From Curtobacterium sp. TC1 (lineage in GTDB: Bacteria; Actinomycetota; Actinomycetes; Actinomycetales; Microbacteriaceae): a DNA stretch of 64,000 nucleotides. The stretch covers positions 2,418,001 through 2,482,000 of the forward strand of contig NZ_CP081964.1 in the NCBI RefSeq assembly GCF_019844075.1, written 5' to 3'. The notes beneath the pieces are model-generated. The model was not told the DNA's origin. It was given only the letters and a program-made list of their open reading frames with translations, and made no database searches. Below are positions 1-8,739 of the stretch, piece by piece. The position numbers were made by a program, and so were the translations under genes. Within the stretch, counting starts at the first letter, position 1. Every line of letters begins with the position of its first letter.

Positions 1-2
1 TC

Positions 3-611
3 GGCGTCGGGTACTTCGACAACGTCGACTCCACGCTGTCCCTCTCACGCGCGATCAGCCTGCTGCCGTTCTTCCTGCTCGGGTGGCAGGTCAAGCAGTG
101 GGGGCTCTTCGACCGCTGGTACGAGGCCTCGCGTCGCACCGTCGTCCGGGTGCGTGTCGCCGCCGGTGTCGTGTTCGCCGCGTGGGCCGTGTCGTGCGCG
201 GTGTGGATCCCGCAGTTCAAGGAGTTCGACCTGCACCACTGGTTCTTCTACGACGACTCGTACTCGGGTCTCGGCGAGGACGCCTGGTGGGCCGGCGCCG
301 TCCGGTTCGGGCTGATGCTGCTCGCGACACTGCTCACCGCGTCGTTCCTGGTGCTCATCCCCCGCCGGAACATCTGGCTCACGCAGTTCGGTGCGGCGAC
401 CATGTACGTCTACCTGTTGCACACCTTCGTGCTCTACCCGATCCGCGAGTCCGGTGTGCTCGCCGGCCCGCACTCCGCGTGGCCGTTCGTGCTGCTGATG
501 GTCGCGATCGCCTGCGCGGTCAGTCTCTTCCTCGCCCAGCCCTTCGTGCGGCGCGGGATGCGCTGGCTGCTGGAACCGAACGTCGGCTGGCTGTTCCGCC
601 GCGATCGGTGA
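3..611 (+). CDS. Membrane acyltransferase, C-terminal part (5' end outside window)
   Basis: The frame is open from the window edge and ends with TGA, so only the last 202 residues are seen. They hold about five hydrophobic segments: LLPFFLLGW near residue 22, AAGVVFAAWAVSC, LMLLATLLTASFLVLIP, MYVYLLHTFVLYPI and FVLLMVAIACAVSLFLAQPF. The order, and the HTFVLYP motif in the penultimate helix, match the end of acyltransferase family 3 / fucose 4-O-acetylase-like proteins, which O-acetylate surface sugars at the inner membrane. The family's catalytic N-terminal histidine lies outside the window, so activity cannot be judged. The substrate is unknown. The next gene, metY, is 211 bp away and unrelated. 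Confidence 0.7.
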   Translation, partial: GVGYFDNVDSTLSLSRAISLLPFFLLGWQVKQWGLFDRWYEASRRTVVRVRVAAGVVFAAWAVSCAVWIPQFKEFDLHHWFFYDDSYSGLGEDAWWAGAVRFGLMLLATLLTASFLVLIPRRNIWLTQFGAATMYVYLLHTFVLYPIRESGVLAGPHSAWPFVLLMVAIACAVSLFLAQPFVRRGMRWLLEPNVGWLFRRDR

Positions 612-652
612 CGTCCCCGCTCGGTCGCCGCCGTCAGACGAGCGCGCAGGCT

Positions 653-674
653 CGGACGGGAGGCCCGTGGCGCG
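653..674. repeat. Half copy of palindromic repeat family A
   Basis: This stretch matches the left arm of the dispersed palindrome seen in full at 7150-7193 (CGGACGGGAGGCCCGTGGCG). The right arm is missing. It is probably a decayed copy and lies 42 bp behind the acyltransferase stop. Confidence 0.55.
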
Positions 675-705
675 TCGGGCGTGCGCGTTACGTCCCGAGG
701 CGGGT

Positions 706-721
706 GCGCTGGTACCAGCGC
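706..721. promoter_or_regulatory. 16-bp perfect palindrome upstream of metY
   Basis: GCGCTGGTACCAGCGC is self-complementary and sits about 100 bp before the metY start. Its length and symmetry suit a dimeric repressor site. No conserved operator of a known methionine regulator is recognised, so the assignment is inference. Confidence 0.35.
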
Positions 722-822
722 GACCACCTGCGTACCGTGACACCCGACGCACAGCCGCGCCGCGCCTCCAGGCCGAGCGCAGGGCGACCCGACGACCAGC
801 CGCACCGGACAGGAGCACCAAG

Positions 823-2154
823 ATGACCGAGCACGACGCCGCGCAGTGGCGGTTCGAGACCACCCAGGTCCACGCCGGCGCACAGCCGGACCCGACCACG
901 GGCGCCCGCGCCACCCCGATCTACAAGACGACCTCGTACGTCTTCGCGAACTCGGACGAGGCCCGCGACCTGTTCGCCCTCGCCAAGCCGGGCAACATCT
1001 ACTCCCGGATCATGAACCCGACGAACGACGTCGTGGAGCAGCGCATCGCGGCGCTCGAGGGCGGCAGCGGCGCACTCCTCGTGGCGTCCGGTCAGGCGGC
1101 GGAGACGTACGCCGTGCTGAACATCGCGGGGGCGGGCGACCACATCGTGTCGTCGTCGTCGATCTACGGCGGCACGTACAACCTGTTCAAGTACACGCTG
1201 GCGAAGCTCGGCATCGAGACGACGTTCGTCGAGGACCAGGACGACCTCGAGGAGTGGCGGCGCGCCGTCCGCCCGAACACGAAGCTGTTCTTCGCCGAGA
1301 CCATCGGCAACCCGAAGATCAACGTCCTCGACATCACCGGCGTCAGCGACGTCGCACACGAGTCCGGCATCCCGCTGATCGTCGACAACACCATCGCGAC
1401 GCCGTACCTGATCCGTCCGTTCGAGCACGGGGCCGACATCGTCGTGCACTCGGCGACGAAGTTCCTCGGTGGCCACGGCACCGTCATCGGCGGCATCATC
1501 GTCGACGGCGGGAAGTTCGCCTGGTCGCAGCACCCGGACAAGTTCCCGGAGTTCAACACGCCCGACCCGTCGTACCACGGTGCGGTCTTCGCGGAGGCGG
1601 TCGGCAACGAGCTCGCCTACATCGTGAAGGCGCGCGTGCAGCTGCTGCGCGACCTCGGGGCGTCGAACTCGGCGGACACGGCGTTCGCGCTGCTGCAGGG
1701 CATCGAGACCCTGTCGCTCCGCATCGAGCGCCACGTGTCGAACGCGCAGGAGATCGCCGAGTGGCTCGACCGCCACCCGGACGTCGCCACCGTCGCCTAC
1801 GCCGGCCTGCCGACGTCGCCCTGGTACGCCGCGGCGAACCGGTACGCGCCGAAGGGCGTCGGCGCCGTGCTGTCGTTCGAGCTCAAGGGCGGGGTGCCGG
1901 CGGGCAAGGCGTTCGTCGACAACCTGCAGCTGTTCTCGCACCTGGCGAACATCGGCGACGTGCGCTCGCTCGTGATCCACCCGGCGTCGACCACCCACTC
2001 GCAGCTCACGCCCGAGCAGCAGCTCACCACCGGGGTCACACCGGGCCTGGTGCGGCTGTCCGTCGGCATCGAGAACATCGAGGACCTGAAGGCCGACCTC
2101 GAGGCCGGACTCGCCGCGGCCCGTGCGGTCTCGCAGGAGGGGCAGCGCGCGTAG
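823..2154 (+). CDS. metY: O-acetylhomoserine sulfhydrylase (MetY)
   Basis: This 443-residue cytoplasmic PLP enzyme makes homocysteine from O-acetylhomoserine and sulfide. It shows the Cys/Met-metabolism family hallmarks: SGQAAETYAVL, the VDNTIATPYLIRP strand, and the Schiff-base lysine K213 in HSATKFLGGHG. The C-terminus carries IGDVRSLVIHPASTTHSQL and the long spacing typical of O-acetylhomoserine sulfhydrylases rather than cystathionine synthases. The ATG at 823 is preferred over an open frame reaching 667, because AGGAG lies at 811-815 and the family N-terminus (WRFETTQVHAG) starts just after it. metX follows 265 bp downstream and supplies the substrate. No SAM riboswitch is recognised upstream. 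Confidence 0.95.
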   Translation: MTEHDAAQWRFETTQVHAGAQPDPTTGARATPIYKTTSYVFANSDEARDLFALAKPGNIYSRIMNPTNDVVEQRIAALEGGSGALLVASGQAAETYAVLNIAGAGDHIVSSSSIYGGTYNLFKYTLAKLGIETTFVEDQDDLEEWRRAVRPNTKLFFAETIGNPKINVLDITGVSDVAHESGIPLIVDNTIATPYLIRPFEHGADIVVHSATKFLGGHGTVIGGIIVDGGKFAWSQHPDKFPEFNTPDPSYHGAVFAEAVGNELAYIVKARVQLLRDLGASNSADTAFALLQGIETLSLRIERHVSNAQEIAEWLDRHPDVATVAYAGLPTSPWYAAANRYAPKGVGAVLSFELKGGVPAGKAFVDNLQLFSHLANIGDVRSLVIHPASTTHSQLTPEQQLTTGVTPGLVRLSVGIENIEDLKADLEAGLAAARAVSQEGQRA

Positions 2155-2185
2155 CGTCCGCCGGGCACCGAGGCACGGCGCGCTC

Positions 2186-2255
2186 GATGCGTGTGCATGT
2201 TGCGACGTCCCACGAGTCGATCGACTCGTGGGACGTCGCTGGTTGCGCACGCATC
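2186..2255. repeat. Imperfect palindrome, repeat family B (copy 1a)
   Basis: Inner arms 2202-2220 and 2221-2239 are perfectly complementary over 19 bp around TCGATCGA. Outer arms GATGCGTGTGCA (2186-2197) and TGCGCACGCATC (2244-2255) pair with one mismatch. A short unpaired bulge separates the two levels. It starts 32 bp after the metY stop. The outer motif GTGYGCATGTTGCGAC recurs at 11819-11880. Confidence 0.8.
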
Positions 2256-2259
2256 CGGT

Positions 2260-2323
2260 GCGTGTGCATGGTGCGACGATCCGCGAGTCGAACAACGCGC
2301 ACGATGTCGGAACATGCGCACGC
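2260..2323. repeat. Imperfect palindrome, repeat family B (copy 1b)
   Basis: GCGTGTGCATG (2260-2270) pairs with CATGCGCACGC (2313-2323), with a weakly paired interior. It lies 5 bp after copy 1a, so two related palindromes sit in tandem between metY and metX. Confidence 0.65.
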
Positions 2324-2419
2324 AAGCAAACGGCGAGCGCGGCCTGCGACCCGGCCAGGGGGCGGACGTGACGTAACACGGCGGCGGCGAGCCGCGCCTC
2401 CCGGCAGACTGGACCCACC

Positions 2420-3622
2420 ATGGACTGGCAGACGACCCCTGAGGACTCCGTGCCGTCCACCCTGGTGCCCGGCGCCGAACTCGGCACCCTCGGCAAGCCG
2501 CCCGTCACGGGCGCCTGGCGCCCCGGCGACCACCCGGGTGCGCGGCACTTCGTGTCCCTCGGCGAGCAGTGGGTGCGCGGCGGCCGCCTGCCGGCCGTGC
2601 GCGTCGCCTACGAGACGTGGGGCACGCTCAACCCGGCACGGGACAACGCCGTCCTGCTCTTCCACGCCCTGACCGGCGATTCGCACGTCGCCGGCGCTCC
2701 CGGTCCGGGACACCGCACCGCCGGCTGGTGGGGCGACGTCGTCGGCCCCGGCCTGGCGATCGACACCGACGAGTGGTTCGTGATCGCGCCGAACATGCTC
2801 GGTGGCTGCCAGGGCACGACGGGGCCGTCGTCGGTGTCCCCCGCCGGCGTCGAGTGGGGCTCGCGGTTCCCGTTCGTCACCGTCCGCGACCAGGTCGAGG
2901 TGCAGCGCCAGCTCGCCGACCGACTCGGCATCGACGTGTTCGCGGCCGTCGTCGGCGGGTCGATGGGCGGGATGCACGCCCTCGAGTTCGCGGTGTCGCA
3001 CCCCGCGCGCGTCCAGCGGTTGGCGGTGCTGGCGTCGACGGCGCAGACCACGGCGGACCAGATCGCGGCGAACTCGCTGCAGCGCTCGGCGATCCAGATG
3101 GACCCGGCGTTCGCCGGCGGCGACTACTACGAAGCCCACGCCGGCGAGGGACCGCACCGCGGGCTGGCGCTCGCGCGGCGGATGGCGCTGATGACCTACC
3201 GGGCGTCCGACGAGCTGAACGGCCGGTTCGCCCGGTCCTGGCAGAGCGACGTCTCACCGCTCGGCGACGACGGGCGGTTCTCGGTGGAGAGCTACCTCGA
3301 CTTCCACGGCAACAAGTTCACCCGGCGTTTCGACGCATCGTCGTACATCACGCTCACGCACGCGATGGACTCGCACGACGTCGGCGCGGGGCGGGGCGGT
3401 GTCGCGGCGGCGCTCGAACTCGTGACGGCGCGCACGCTCGTCGTGGGGATCTCGAGCGACCGGCTGTTCCCGATCGAGGACCAGCACCGGATCGCCGCCG
3501 GGGTCCCGGACACGGTCGACGGGGACACGGCCGCCGTCATCGAGAGCGAGTTCGGGCACGACGGGTTCCTCATCGAGCACGAGCAGGTCGGCGCGCACCT
3601 GCGGCGGTTGCTCGACGACTGA
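2420..3622 (+). CDS. metX: Homoserine O-acetyltransferase (MetX)
   Basis: This 400-residue alpha/beta-hydrolase-fold enzyme acetylates homoserine with acetyl-CoA, the first committed methionine step. The catalytic triad is visible: nucleophile S181 in VVGGSMGGMHALEF, D347 in GISSDRLFP and H380 in SEFGHDGFL. The oxyanion region FHALTGDSHVAG and the NMLGGCQGTTGPSS loop are family signatures. Length and order match MetX of actinobacteria. The start is the first ATG of the frame. It is transcribed in the same direction as metY, which uses its product, but two palindromic repeats lie between them, so co-transcription is uncertain. Confidence 0.95.
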   Translation: MDWQTTPEDSVPSTLVPGAELGTLGKPPVTGAWRPGDHPGARHFVSLGEQWVRGGRLPAVRVAYETWGTLNPARDNAVLLFHALTGDSHVAGAPGPGHRTAGWWGDVVGPGLAIDTDEWFVIAPNMLGGCQGTTGPSSVSPAGVEWGSRFPFVTVRDQVEVQRQLADRLGIDVFAAVVGGSMGGMHALEFAVSHPARVQRLAVLASTAQTTADQIAANSLQRSAIQMDPAFAGGDYYEAHAGEGPHRGLALARRMALMTYRASDELNGRFARSWQSDVSPLGDDGRFSVESYLDFHGNKFTRRFDASSYITLTHAMDSHDVGAGRGGVAAALELVTARTLVVGISSDRLFPIEDQHRIAAGVPDTVDGDTAAVIESEFGHDGFLIEHEQVGAHLRRLLDD

Positions 3623-3802
3623 GCGCGGCGCGCGCGGCACGCACCACGGCACGCGCGCGGCTGCGCCGCATCACGCGCGGCGGCGCGCCGAACACCCCCC
3701 AACGGGTGTCGCCCGTGGTTGGATGGCTGCGAGCCCGGACTGAACGAGGCTCGGTTTCCCCGCACGACCCGTCACACCAGCTCGTCACCAACCAGGACAT
3801 CG

Positions 3803-4960
3803 ATGGACTTCATCGCACAGGAACGCGACCGCTTGCTGCGGGCGACGACCCGTGTCGTGGGCATCGTCTGCGCGCTCGTCAGCGTCGTCGGCGTGGTCTC
3901 CGCCGCCGCGGTCCCCGCTCTGCCGCTCGTGGGCGCCCTGCTCTGCATCGCCGCGATGGTGGCTTCGTTCGTGTTCTTCGGGCGCAGCGGCTCCGTGTGG
4001 TGGACCGCCGCGATCCTCGTGACGGGGCTCGCGTCCCTCGCGGTCCTGTTCTCCGGGGCGGACGAGTCGGTCCGCCCGCTCGTCGCCAGCGCCGTCATGA
4101 CACTCGCCGGCGGTTCGCTGTCCGCACCGTTGATGGCGCAGCGCGGGCAGCCGGTCGGCCTCGGGCTCACGATCGCCGCCGGTGGTGTCGTCGTGGTCGT
4201 GATGGTCTGGGCGACCGGCGGGTTCCTGTCGACGCCCGTCAGCGGCGCCCTGCTCGGCTGGGTGCTCATCGCGGTGGTGGCCGTCTGGATCTCGCGCAGC
4301 ATCCCCCGCGTCGCGCGACGGATCTACAGCATCGGCACCGCGCACCGCGCCGAACGCCAGGCGAGCGAGACCGAGGCGCAGCGGCGGCAGGGCGCTCGGC
4401 TGCTGCACGACACGGTCCTCGCGACGCTCACGCTCCTCGCCCACTCGGGCGTCGGGGTCTCCGAGCAGGCGATGCGCGAGCAGGCCGCCGAGGACGCCCG
4501 GCTCCTGCGCCACCTGCGACTCGGCGCGACCCCGCAGCCGTCGCAGTCCGGCGACTACTCGCTCACCCGCGAAGAGGAGTCGCCGCTCGGCCAGACCCTC
4601 GAGTCGGTGAAGCAGCGCTTCGGCCGGATGGGCCTCGAGGTCAGTTGGCACGGCACCGGCCAGGTGCTGCTGCCGTCGCACGTGCTCGACGCCTTCCTGC
4701 TGGCGCTCGGCGAGTGCCTCGAGAACGTCCGCCGGCACGCCGGTGTCGGCGAGGCGCACGTCACGATCGTCCACGACAACGACATGGTGCGCGCCATGGT
4801 CACGGACTCCGGTGTCGGGTTCGACCTGACCACCGTCAGCGCCGAACGACTCGGCTTCAAGGAGAGCGTCGTGAGCCGTCTGCGCGAGGTCGGCGGCGAC
4901 GCCAAGCTCTTCTCCGCGCCGGGTTCCGGCACCACCGTCGTCCTGGAGGCACCGCGATGA
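3803..4960 (+). CDS. Sensor histidine kinase (HisKA_3/NarL-partner type)
   Basis: The protein has 385 residues. Residues 17-165 form about five membrane segments with short loops and no large outside domain. The dimerisation helix carries the phospho-acceptor H202 in GARLLHDTVLATL, as in kinases paired with LuxR-type regulators. The ATPase domain shows the N-box (ECLENVRRHAG, N309), the G1 motif DSGVGFDL (D335) and a G2-like APGSGTTV. ATG 3803 is chosen because AGGA stands about 6 bp upstream and the preceding residues look non-coding. Its stop overlaps the next start (ATGA). The likely partner is the response regulator at 6370. The signal is unknown, perhaps a membrane state since there is no sensor domain. 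Confidence 0.85.
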   Translation: MDFIAQERDRLLRATTRVVGIVCALVSVVGVVSAAAVPALPLVGALLCIAAMVASFVFFGRSGSVWWTAAILVTGLASLAVLFSGADESVRPLVASAVMTLAGGSLSAPLMAQRGQPVGLGLTIAAGGVVVVVMVWATGGFLSTPVSGALLGWVLIAVVAVWISRSIPRVARRIYSIGTAHRAERQASETEAQRRQGARLLHDTVLATLTLLAHSGVGVSEQAMREQAAEDARLLRHLRLGATPQPSQSGDYSLTREEESPLGQTLESVKQRFGRMGLEVSWHGTGQVLLPSHVLDAFLLALGECLENVRRHAGVGEAHVTIVHDNDMVRAMVTDSGVGFDLTTVSAERLGFKESVVSRLREVGGDAKLFSAPGSGTTVVLEAPR

Positions 4961-6282
4961 CCCGGGTCCCCGAGGACACCATCAGCCGCGGCCTGCCCGG
5001 TGAGTCCAGCGGCCAGCAGCCGCCCCGCACCCGCCGCGAAGCGCGCGAGCGCTACCGCACCAGCGAACGCCGGCAGGCCCGCGGACTCCCCTCGACCTCG
5101 ACGGGCGCACGGTCGCTCCGCCAGGCCGCCAAGCCCGGCGCCTCGCTCGGTGCCGGCTACCTCGGCCTCGGCGCCGCGGTGCTCACCGCGATCGAGGCCG
5201 TGTCCGGCATCGTGTACTTCCTGGTCCGCTGGTCCGAGTTCTCCGACCCGTGGCTGCCCGCCGCCGCGTGGGCGCTCTACCTCGTCGCCGCGGTCGGTGT
5301 CGGCCTGAGCGTGCTGACCTACGGCGAGCGGTTGACCGGACTGGCGTTCGTGCTGATCTGCGTCGTGCTCGCGTGCGTGGTGACCCTCGACTTCATCGGG
5401 ATCTGGCCCGAGCACGACATCGCGCACACGGCGTCGGCGTCGATCGCCGCGGGCTTCGCACTGCTGCCGATCGCCACGCTCCGGCCCGCCCGTGAAGTCG
5501 CCGCCGCCATCGCGGTGCTCGGCCTGGCGTTCATCGGCATGAGCGTCGCATCGACCCCGATCACGAACGACACGCTGCCCGGCATCGTGTCCCTGCTCGC
5601 CCTGGTCGTCGTGCCGCCGTCGATCGCCCTGTACGTCGTGCAGCGGTTCCGGCAGCTCGTGCAGCGGGAACTCGACCGCGTGCTCGTGCAGAGCAACGTG
5701 CAGGCGCCGCAGTTCGCCGTCGGCATGCTCGCCTCGGACGAGCTCGCCCGGCTCGACCTGGCCGCCGAGAAGCTGCTCGACGCCGTCGCGAACGGCACCG
5801 ATCCCCTGCCACTGTCGGACGCCTCGAGTTCCGTCGCGGCCTCGCTCGCGACCGAGCTCCGGCTGCACCTCATCGAGGGCCGTCGCGAGACCTGGCTCTA
5901 CCACGCGATCACGGAGTCGGACCACCTCGGCCGCTCGGTGAGCGTCGCCGACCCCGGCGCGCTGGCCGGCCACCTCACCCCCGCCCAGCGTGACGGGCTG
6001 CTGCAGGCCCTGTGGCAGATGGTCGGCGACGGCCGCACCGCCACCCCCGGCCTGCCGGTCGTCTCGGTCACGCTCGGGCCCGTCGGGTCCGACGGCCACC
6101 CCGTCACCGACGAACGGATGGACGTGCCGGTGGTGATCGAGTCCCGCGGTGTCCAACGCCGCAGGCTCGGCCCGACCGCGTGGAGCGCCCTGCAGCGCAT
6201 CGGCCCGTACACCGAGACGGTCCGCGACGGCGCACTCCACATCGTCGCGCACTGCGTCGTGGACCGACATCCGTCGATGTAG
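4957..6282 (+). CDS. Membrane protein resembling a degenerate histidine kinase
   Basis: The protein has 441 residues and overlaps the kinase stop by ATGA, so the two are translationally coupled. An Arg/Ser-rich cytoplasmic start of about 55 residues is followed by roughly six hydrophobic helices (residues 65-230) and a soluble C-terminal half. That half has helices in the place of a kinase dimerisation domain (SLATELRLHLIEGRRETWLYHAI) and an alpha/beta tail (PVVSVTLGPVG...VPVVIESRG). I see no phospho-acceptor motif like that of its neighbour, no N-box asparagine and no glycine-rich ATP lid. The kinase-like fold is inference from layout; sequence alone shows only a conserved-looking membrane protein. 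It probably modulates or senses for the kinase next door. Confidence 0.6.
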   Translation: MTRVPEDTISRGLPGESSGQQPPRTRREARERYRTSERRQARGLPSTSTGARSLRQAAKPGASLGAGYLGLGAAVLTAIEAVSGIVYFLVRWSEFSDPWLPAAAWALYLVAAVGVGLSVLTYGERLTGLAFVLICVVLACVVTLDFIGIWPEHDIAHTASASIAAGFALLPIATLRPAREVAAAIAVLGLAFIGMSVASTPITNDTLPGIVSLLALVVVPPSIALYVVQRFRQLVQRELDRVLVQSNVQAPQFAVGMLASDELARLDLAAEKLLDAVANGTDPLPLSDASSSVAASLATELRLHLIEGRRETWLYHAITESDHLGRSVSVADPGALAGHLTPAQRDGLLQALWQMVGDGRTATPGLPVVSVTLGPVGSDGHPVTDERMDVPVVIESRGVQRRRLGPTAWSALQRIGPYTETVRDGALHIVAHCVVDRHPSM

Positions 6283-6369
6283 CTGCCGGACACCCGGACA
6301 GCCTGCCCGTGTCACCTGCCCCTCCCTCCTAGGATCGGGCACGACCTGCCCCCGAGAAAGGACGCCCGC

Positions 6370-7041
6370 ATGGCGACTCCAGAGGAACCCATCCGACTCG
6401 CACTCGTCGACGACCACAGGATGCTCCTCGGCGCGCTCACGGAGTGGATCCGGAACGCCGCCGACGACATCACCCTGGTCGCCGCGGTCACGACCTGGCC
6501 CGAGCTCCTGACGAGCCCGGCGTTCCCGGTGGACGTGGTGCTGCTCGACCTGGACCTCAAGGACTCCATCCCGGTGTCGCTGAAGATCTCGACGCTCAAG
6601 ACCGCCGGGGTGAAGACGGTCGTGATGAGCACGTACTCGGAGCCTAACGTCGTGCGCGAGGCCCTGGGGGCCGGAGCCCTCGGCTACCTGGTGAAGAGCG
6701 AGGACGCCGACATGATCGTCGAGGCGATCCGCTCCGCCCAGCGCGGCGAGCAGTACGTCTCCGCAGAGCTCGACCTGGCGATCAACAGCGGTGACGTCGG
6801 CGGCGTGCCGAAGCTCAGCGCCCAGGAGCGTCGCGTCATGGCGCTGTACGGCGGTGGCGAGCCCGTCAAGAGCGTCGCCTACCAGCTCGGCATCTCCGAG
6901 GAGACCGCGAAGAGCTACCTCAAGCGCATCCGCGAGAAGTACCGCGTCGCCGGGTTCGACGTCGGCACGAAGGTCGCGCTCCGGAAGCGTGCGATCACCG
7001 ACGGCATCATCGTGCAGGACGGCGGCCCGCTGGGCCTGTAG
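6370..7041 (+). CDS. LuxR/NarL-family response regulator
   Basis: This 223-residue protein has an N-terminal receiver (residues 8-125) with the acidic pair in LVDDHRMLL, phospho-acceptor D60 in VVLLDLDL, S87/T88 in VVMST and K109 in GYLVKSED. A C-terminal helix-turn-helix (about 155-220) reads LSAQERRVMALYGGGE...YQLGISEETAKSYLKRI, close to the LuxR consensus though the usual hydrophobic WLA-type residues are altered. GAAAGGA lies just before the ATG. It follows the kinase-like pair by 87 bp and is the obvious phosphate acceptor. The target genes cannot be told from the sequence. Confidence 0.88.
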   Translation: MATPEEPIRLALVDDHRMLLGALTEWIRNAADDITLVAAVTTWPELLTSPAFPVDVVLLDLDLKDSIPVSLKISTLKTAGVKTVVMSTYSEPNVVREALGAGALGYLVKSEDADMIVEAIRSAQRGEQYVSAELDLAINSGDVGGVPKLSAQERRVMALYGGGEPVKSVAYQLGISEETAKSYLKRIREKYRVAGFDVGTKVALRKRAITDGIIVQDGGPLGL

Positions 7042-7072
7042 CGCGCGGCGCACGTGCGCGCTTGCCCGCTTC

Positions 7073-7123
7073 GTGAGCAGAAATGGTCGGGTCCCATCAC
7101 GGGACCCGACCATTTCTGCTCAC
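7073..7123. terminator. 23-bp perfect inverted repeat between convergent genes
   Basis: Arms 7073-7095 (GTGAGCAGAAATGGTCGGGT...) and 7101-7123 are perfectly complementary around a 5-base loop, ATCAC. It lies 32 bp behind the response-regulator stop and before the end of the convergent exporter gene. No U tract follows on either side, so a rho-independent role is plausible but unproven. Confidence 0.7.
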
Positions 7124-7149
7124 CATGGGCGGTCTCCCGCACCCCACAT

Positions 7150-7193
7150 CGGACGGGAGGCCCGTGGCGGCGTCGCCACGGGCCTCCCGTCCG
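7150..7193. repeat. Palindromic repeat family A, copy with GCGT loop
   Basis: Two 20-bp perfectly complementary arms (CGGACGGGAGGCCCGTGGCG and its complement) flank GCGT. The outer GACGGGAGGC is shared with copies at 11737, 17145, 35781, 50317 and 55014. It lies between convergent gene ends and may act as a bidirectional terminator. Confidence 0.85.
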
Positions 7194-7220
7194 GTGCGTG
7201 GGACCGCCCACTGCGCGCGA

Positions 7221-8486
7221 TCAGTGGATGGGGACGGGCGCGGTGATCGGGCCGGTGCTCGGCGACGGGGAGCGCAGGGCGGCACGGCGCGTGGTGCGAC
7301 GCTCGACCGAGTAGCTGACCATCGTGACGAGGACGCCGAGCAGCGCGAGGACGATGCCGAGCCAGCCCGGTGCGACGAACCCGAAGCCGGCCGCGATGAC
7401 CGCGCCGCCGAGTGCTGCGCCGAGCGAGTTGCCGATGTTGAACGCCGAGTGGTTGAGCGCCGCGGCGATCGTCCGGGCGTCGCCGGCGACGTCCATCAAC
7501 CGGGACTGCACCGCCGGCGGGATCGCCGACGAGGTCGCCCCGAGCAGGAACGCGCCGAGCAGCATGCCCCAGAGCCACTGCGCGGTCAGCACCGTGAGCA
7601 GCAGGGCGCCGATGAGCGAGAACATCCCGAAGTAGATCGTGCGCTTCACGCTGTGGTCGGCGAGGTGTCCGCCCAGCACACCACCGACGACCATGCCGAT
7701 GCCGACGACCACCAGGACGATCGGCACGAACGACTCGGGCATGCCGGTGACGTGCTGCACGAGCGGCGAGATGTACGAGTAGACGGCGAAGAACCCACCG
7801 AACCCGACGGCGCCGAGGCCCATCACGATCCAGACCTGCGGCACACGGAAGGCACGGAGCTCCCGGCCGATCGTCGCGTGCTCGTCACGGGCGCTCTTCG
7901 GTACGAAGGCCGCGACGGCGAGGAACGTGAGCGCGAACAGTGCGGCGACGACGCCGTAGGCGATCCGCCAGCCGGCGAGCTGGCCGACCCAGGTGATCGC
8001 GGGGACACCGACGACGTTCGCGACGGACAGGCCGAGCAGCACCATCGCGATGCCCTTGCCGCGCTTGCCCGGGCCCATCATGTCGCCAGCGACGATCGAC
8101 GCGATGCCGAAGTAGGCGCCGTGCGGCAGGCCGGCCACGAAGCGGGCGACGAGCACCAGGCCGAACGACGGCAGCAGTGCGCTCGCGATCGTCGCGAGGA
8201 CGAACCCGACGAGCAGCACGAGGATCAGACCCTTGCGCGGGAACTTCGCGGACATCGCCGCGATGGTGGGAGCACCGACCACGACGCCGAGCGCGTAGGC
8301 GCTGACGAGCCAGCCCGCGTGCGCGATGCCGGCGTCCGGGTCGAGGCCGTACTGCTGCGGCAGCAGCGCCTGTGCGATGTTCGGCAGCAGGCCCATCGCG
8401 ACGAACTCGGTCGACCCGATGGCGAAGCCGCCGAGGGCGAGTGAGATGAGCGCGGCGGTGCGACGCGCAGGCGTGAGCTGTGACAT
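7221..8486 (-). CDS. MFS transporter, DHA1 family (AraJ/YdhP-like exporter)
   Basis: This 421-residue protein has about twelve membrane helices. The first helix contains GGFAIGSTEFVAMGLLPNIAQ, typical of the AraJ/YdhP/sugar-efflux branch of drug:proton antiporters. A helix 2-3 loop with PRKG and a helix 4 region FVAGLPHGAYFG with GKRGKGIAMVLLGLSVANVVGVP follow the family pattern. The start is placed at the ATG (MSQLTPARR) rather than the far upstream end of the open frame, which would add about 107 hydrophilic Pro/Arg-rich residues. No strong ribosome site is seen. A TAGA-N4-TCTA palindrome lies 200 bp upstream. The substrate is unknown; export of sugars or hydrophobic drugs is the family role. 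Confidence 0.85.
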   Translation of the reverse strand: MSQLTPARRTAALISLALGGFAIGSTEFVAMGLLPNIAQALLPQQYGLDPDAGIAHAGWLVSAYALGVVVGAPTIAAMSAKFPRKGLILVLLVGFVLATIASALLPSFGLVLVARFVAGLPHGAYFGIASIVAGDMMGPGKRGKGIAMVLLGLSVANVVGVPAITWVGQLAGWRIAYGVVAALFALTFLAVAAFVPKSARDEHATIGRELRAFRVPQVWIVMGLGAVGFGGFFAVYSYISPLVQHVTGMPESFVPIVLVVVGIGMVVGGVLGGHLADHSVKRTIYFGMFSLIGALLLTVLTAQWLWGMLLGAFLLGATSSAIPPAVQSRLMDVAGDARTIAAALNHSAFNIGNSLGAALGGAVIAAGFGFVAPGWLGIVLALLGVLVTMVSYSVERRTTRRAALRSPSPSTGPITAPVPIH

Positions 8487-8685
8487 GGGGCCTGTTCTCG
8501 GACGACGTCCTGCACGGGCGGCGTCGGATCGGGGTGTCGGCTGGACGGTGTCGGCGGGGGCGATCCGCGATCGTCGCGGTCCACGTGCCGATCGGCAGCG
8601 CGGCCACGCCCGAACGGGGTGCCGGTCCGGGTTCAGCAGCGAACGGGACGGTCCGGGTGGCGACGACCATCCGGTCCGAGCAGTG

Positions 8686-8697
8686 TAGACCGCTCTA
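8686..8697. promoter_or_regulatory. Possible repressor operator TAGACCGCTCTA
   Basis: TAGA and TCTA form inverted half sites 4 bp apart, close to operators of TetR-type exporter repressors. It lies in the 253-bp gap between the exporter start and the small gene at 8740. No repressor gene is adjacent, so this is a weak call. Confidence 0.3.
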
Positions 8698-8739
8698 AAG
8701 GCCGAACGGAAGTCGCCGTGCGCGGACCGCCGAGGTGGC

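Noticed and set aside
612-822. SAM-IV or other SAM riboswitch before metY
   Set aside because: I could not find the conserved core or pairing pattern; only a palindrome and a repeat half copy are present.
688-2508. 606-codon frame on the minus strand opposite metY
   Set aside because: It is an antisense shadow of metY in GC-rich DNA, with Arg/Val/Asp-rich low-quality protein.
7083-8444. 453-codon plus-strand frame opposite the MFS exporter
   Set aside because: It is a shadow frame starting inside two palindromes, with Arg/Asp/Glu-rich low-complexity product.
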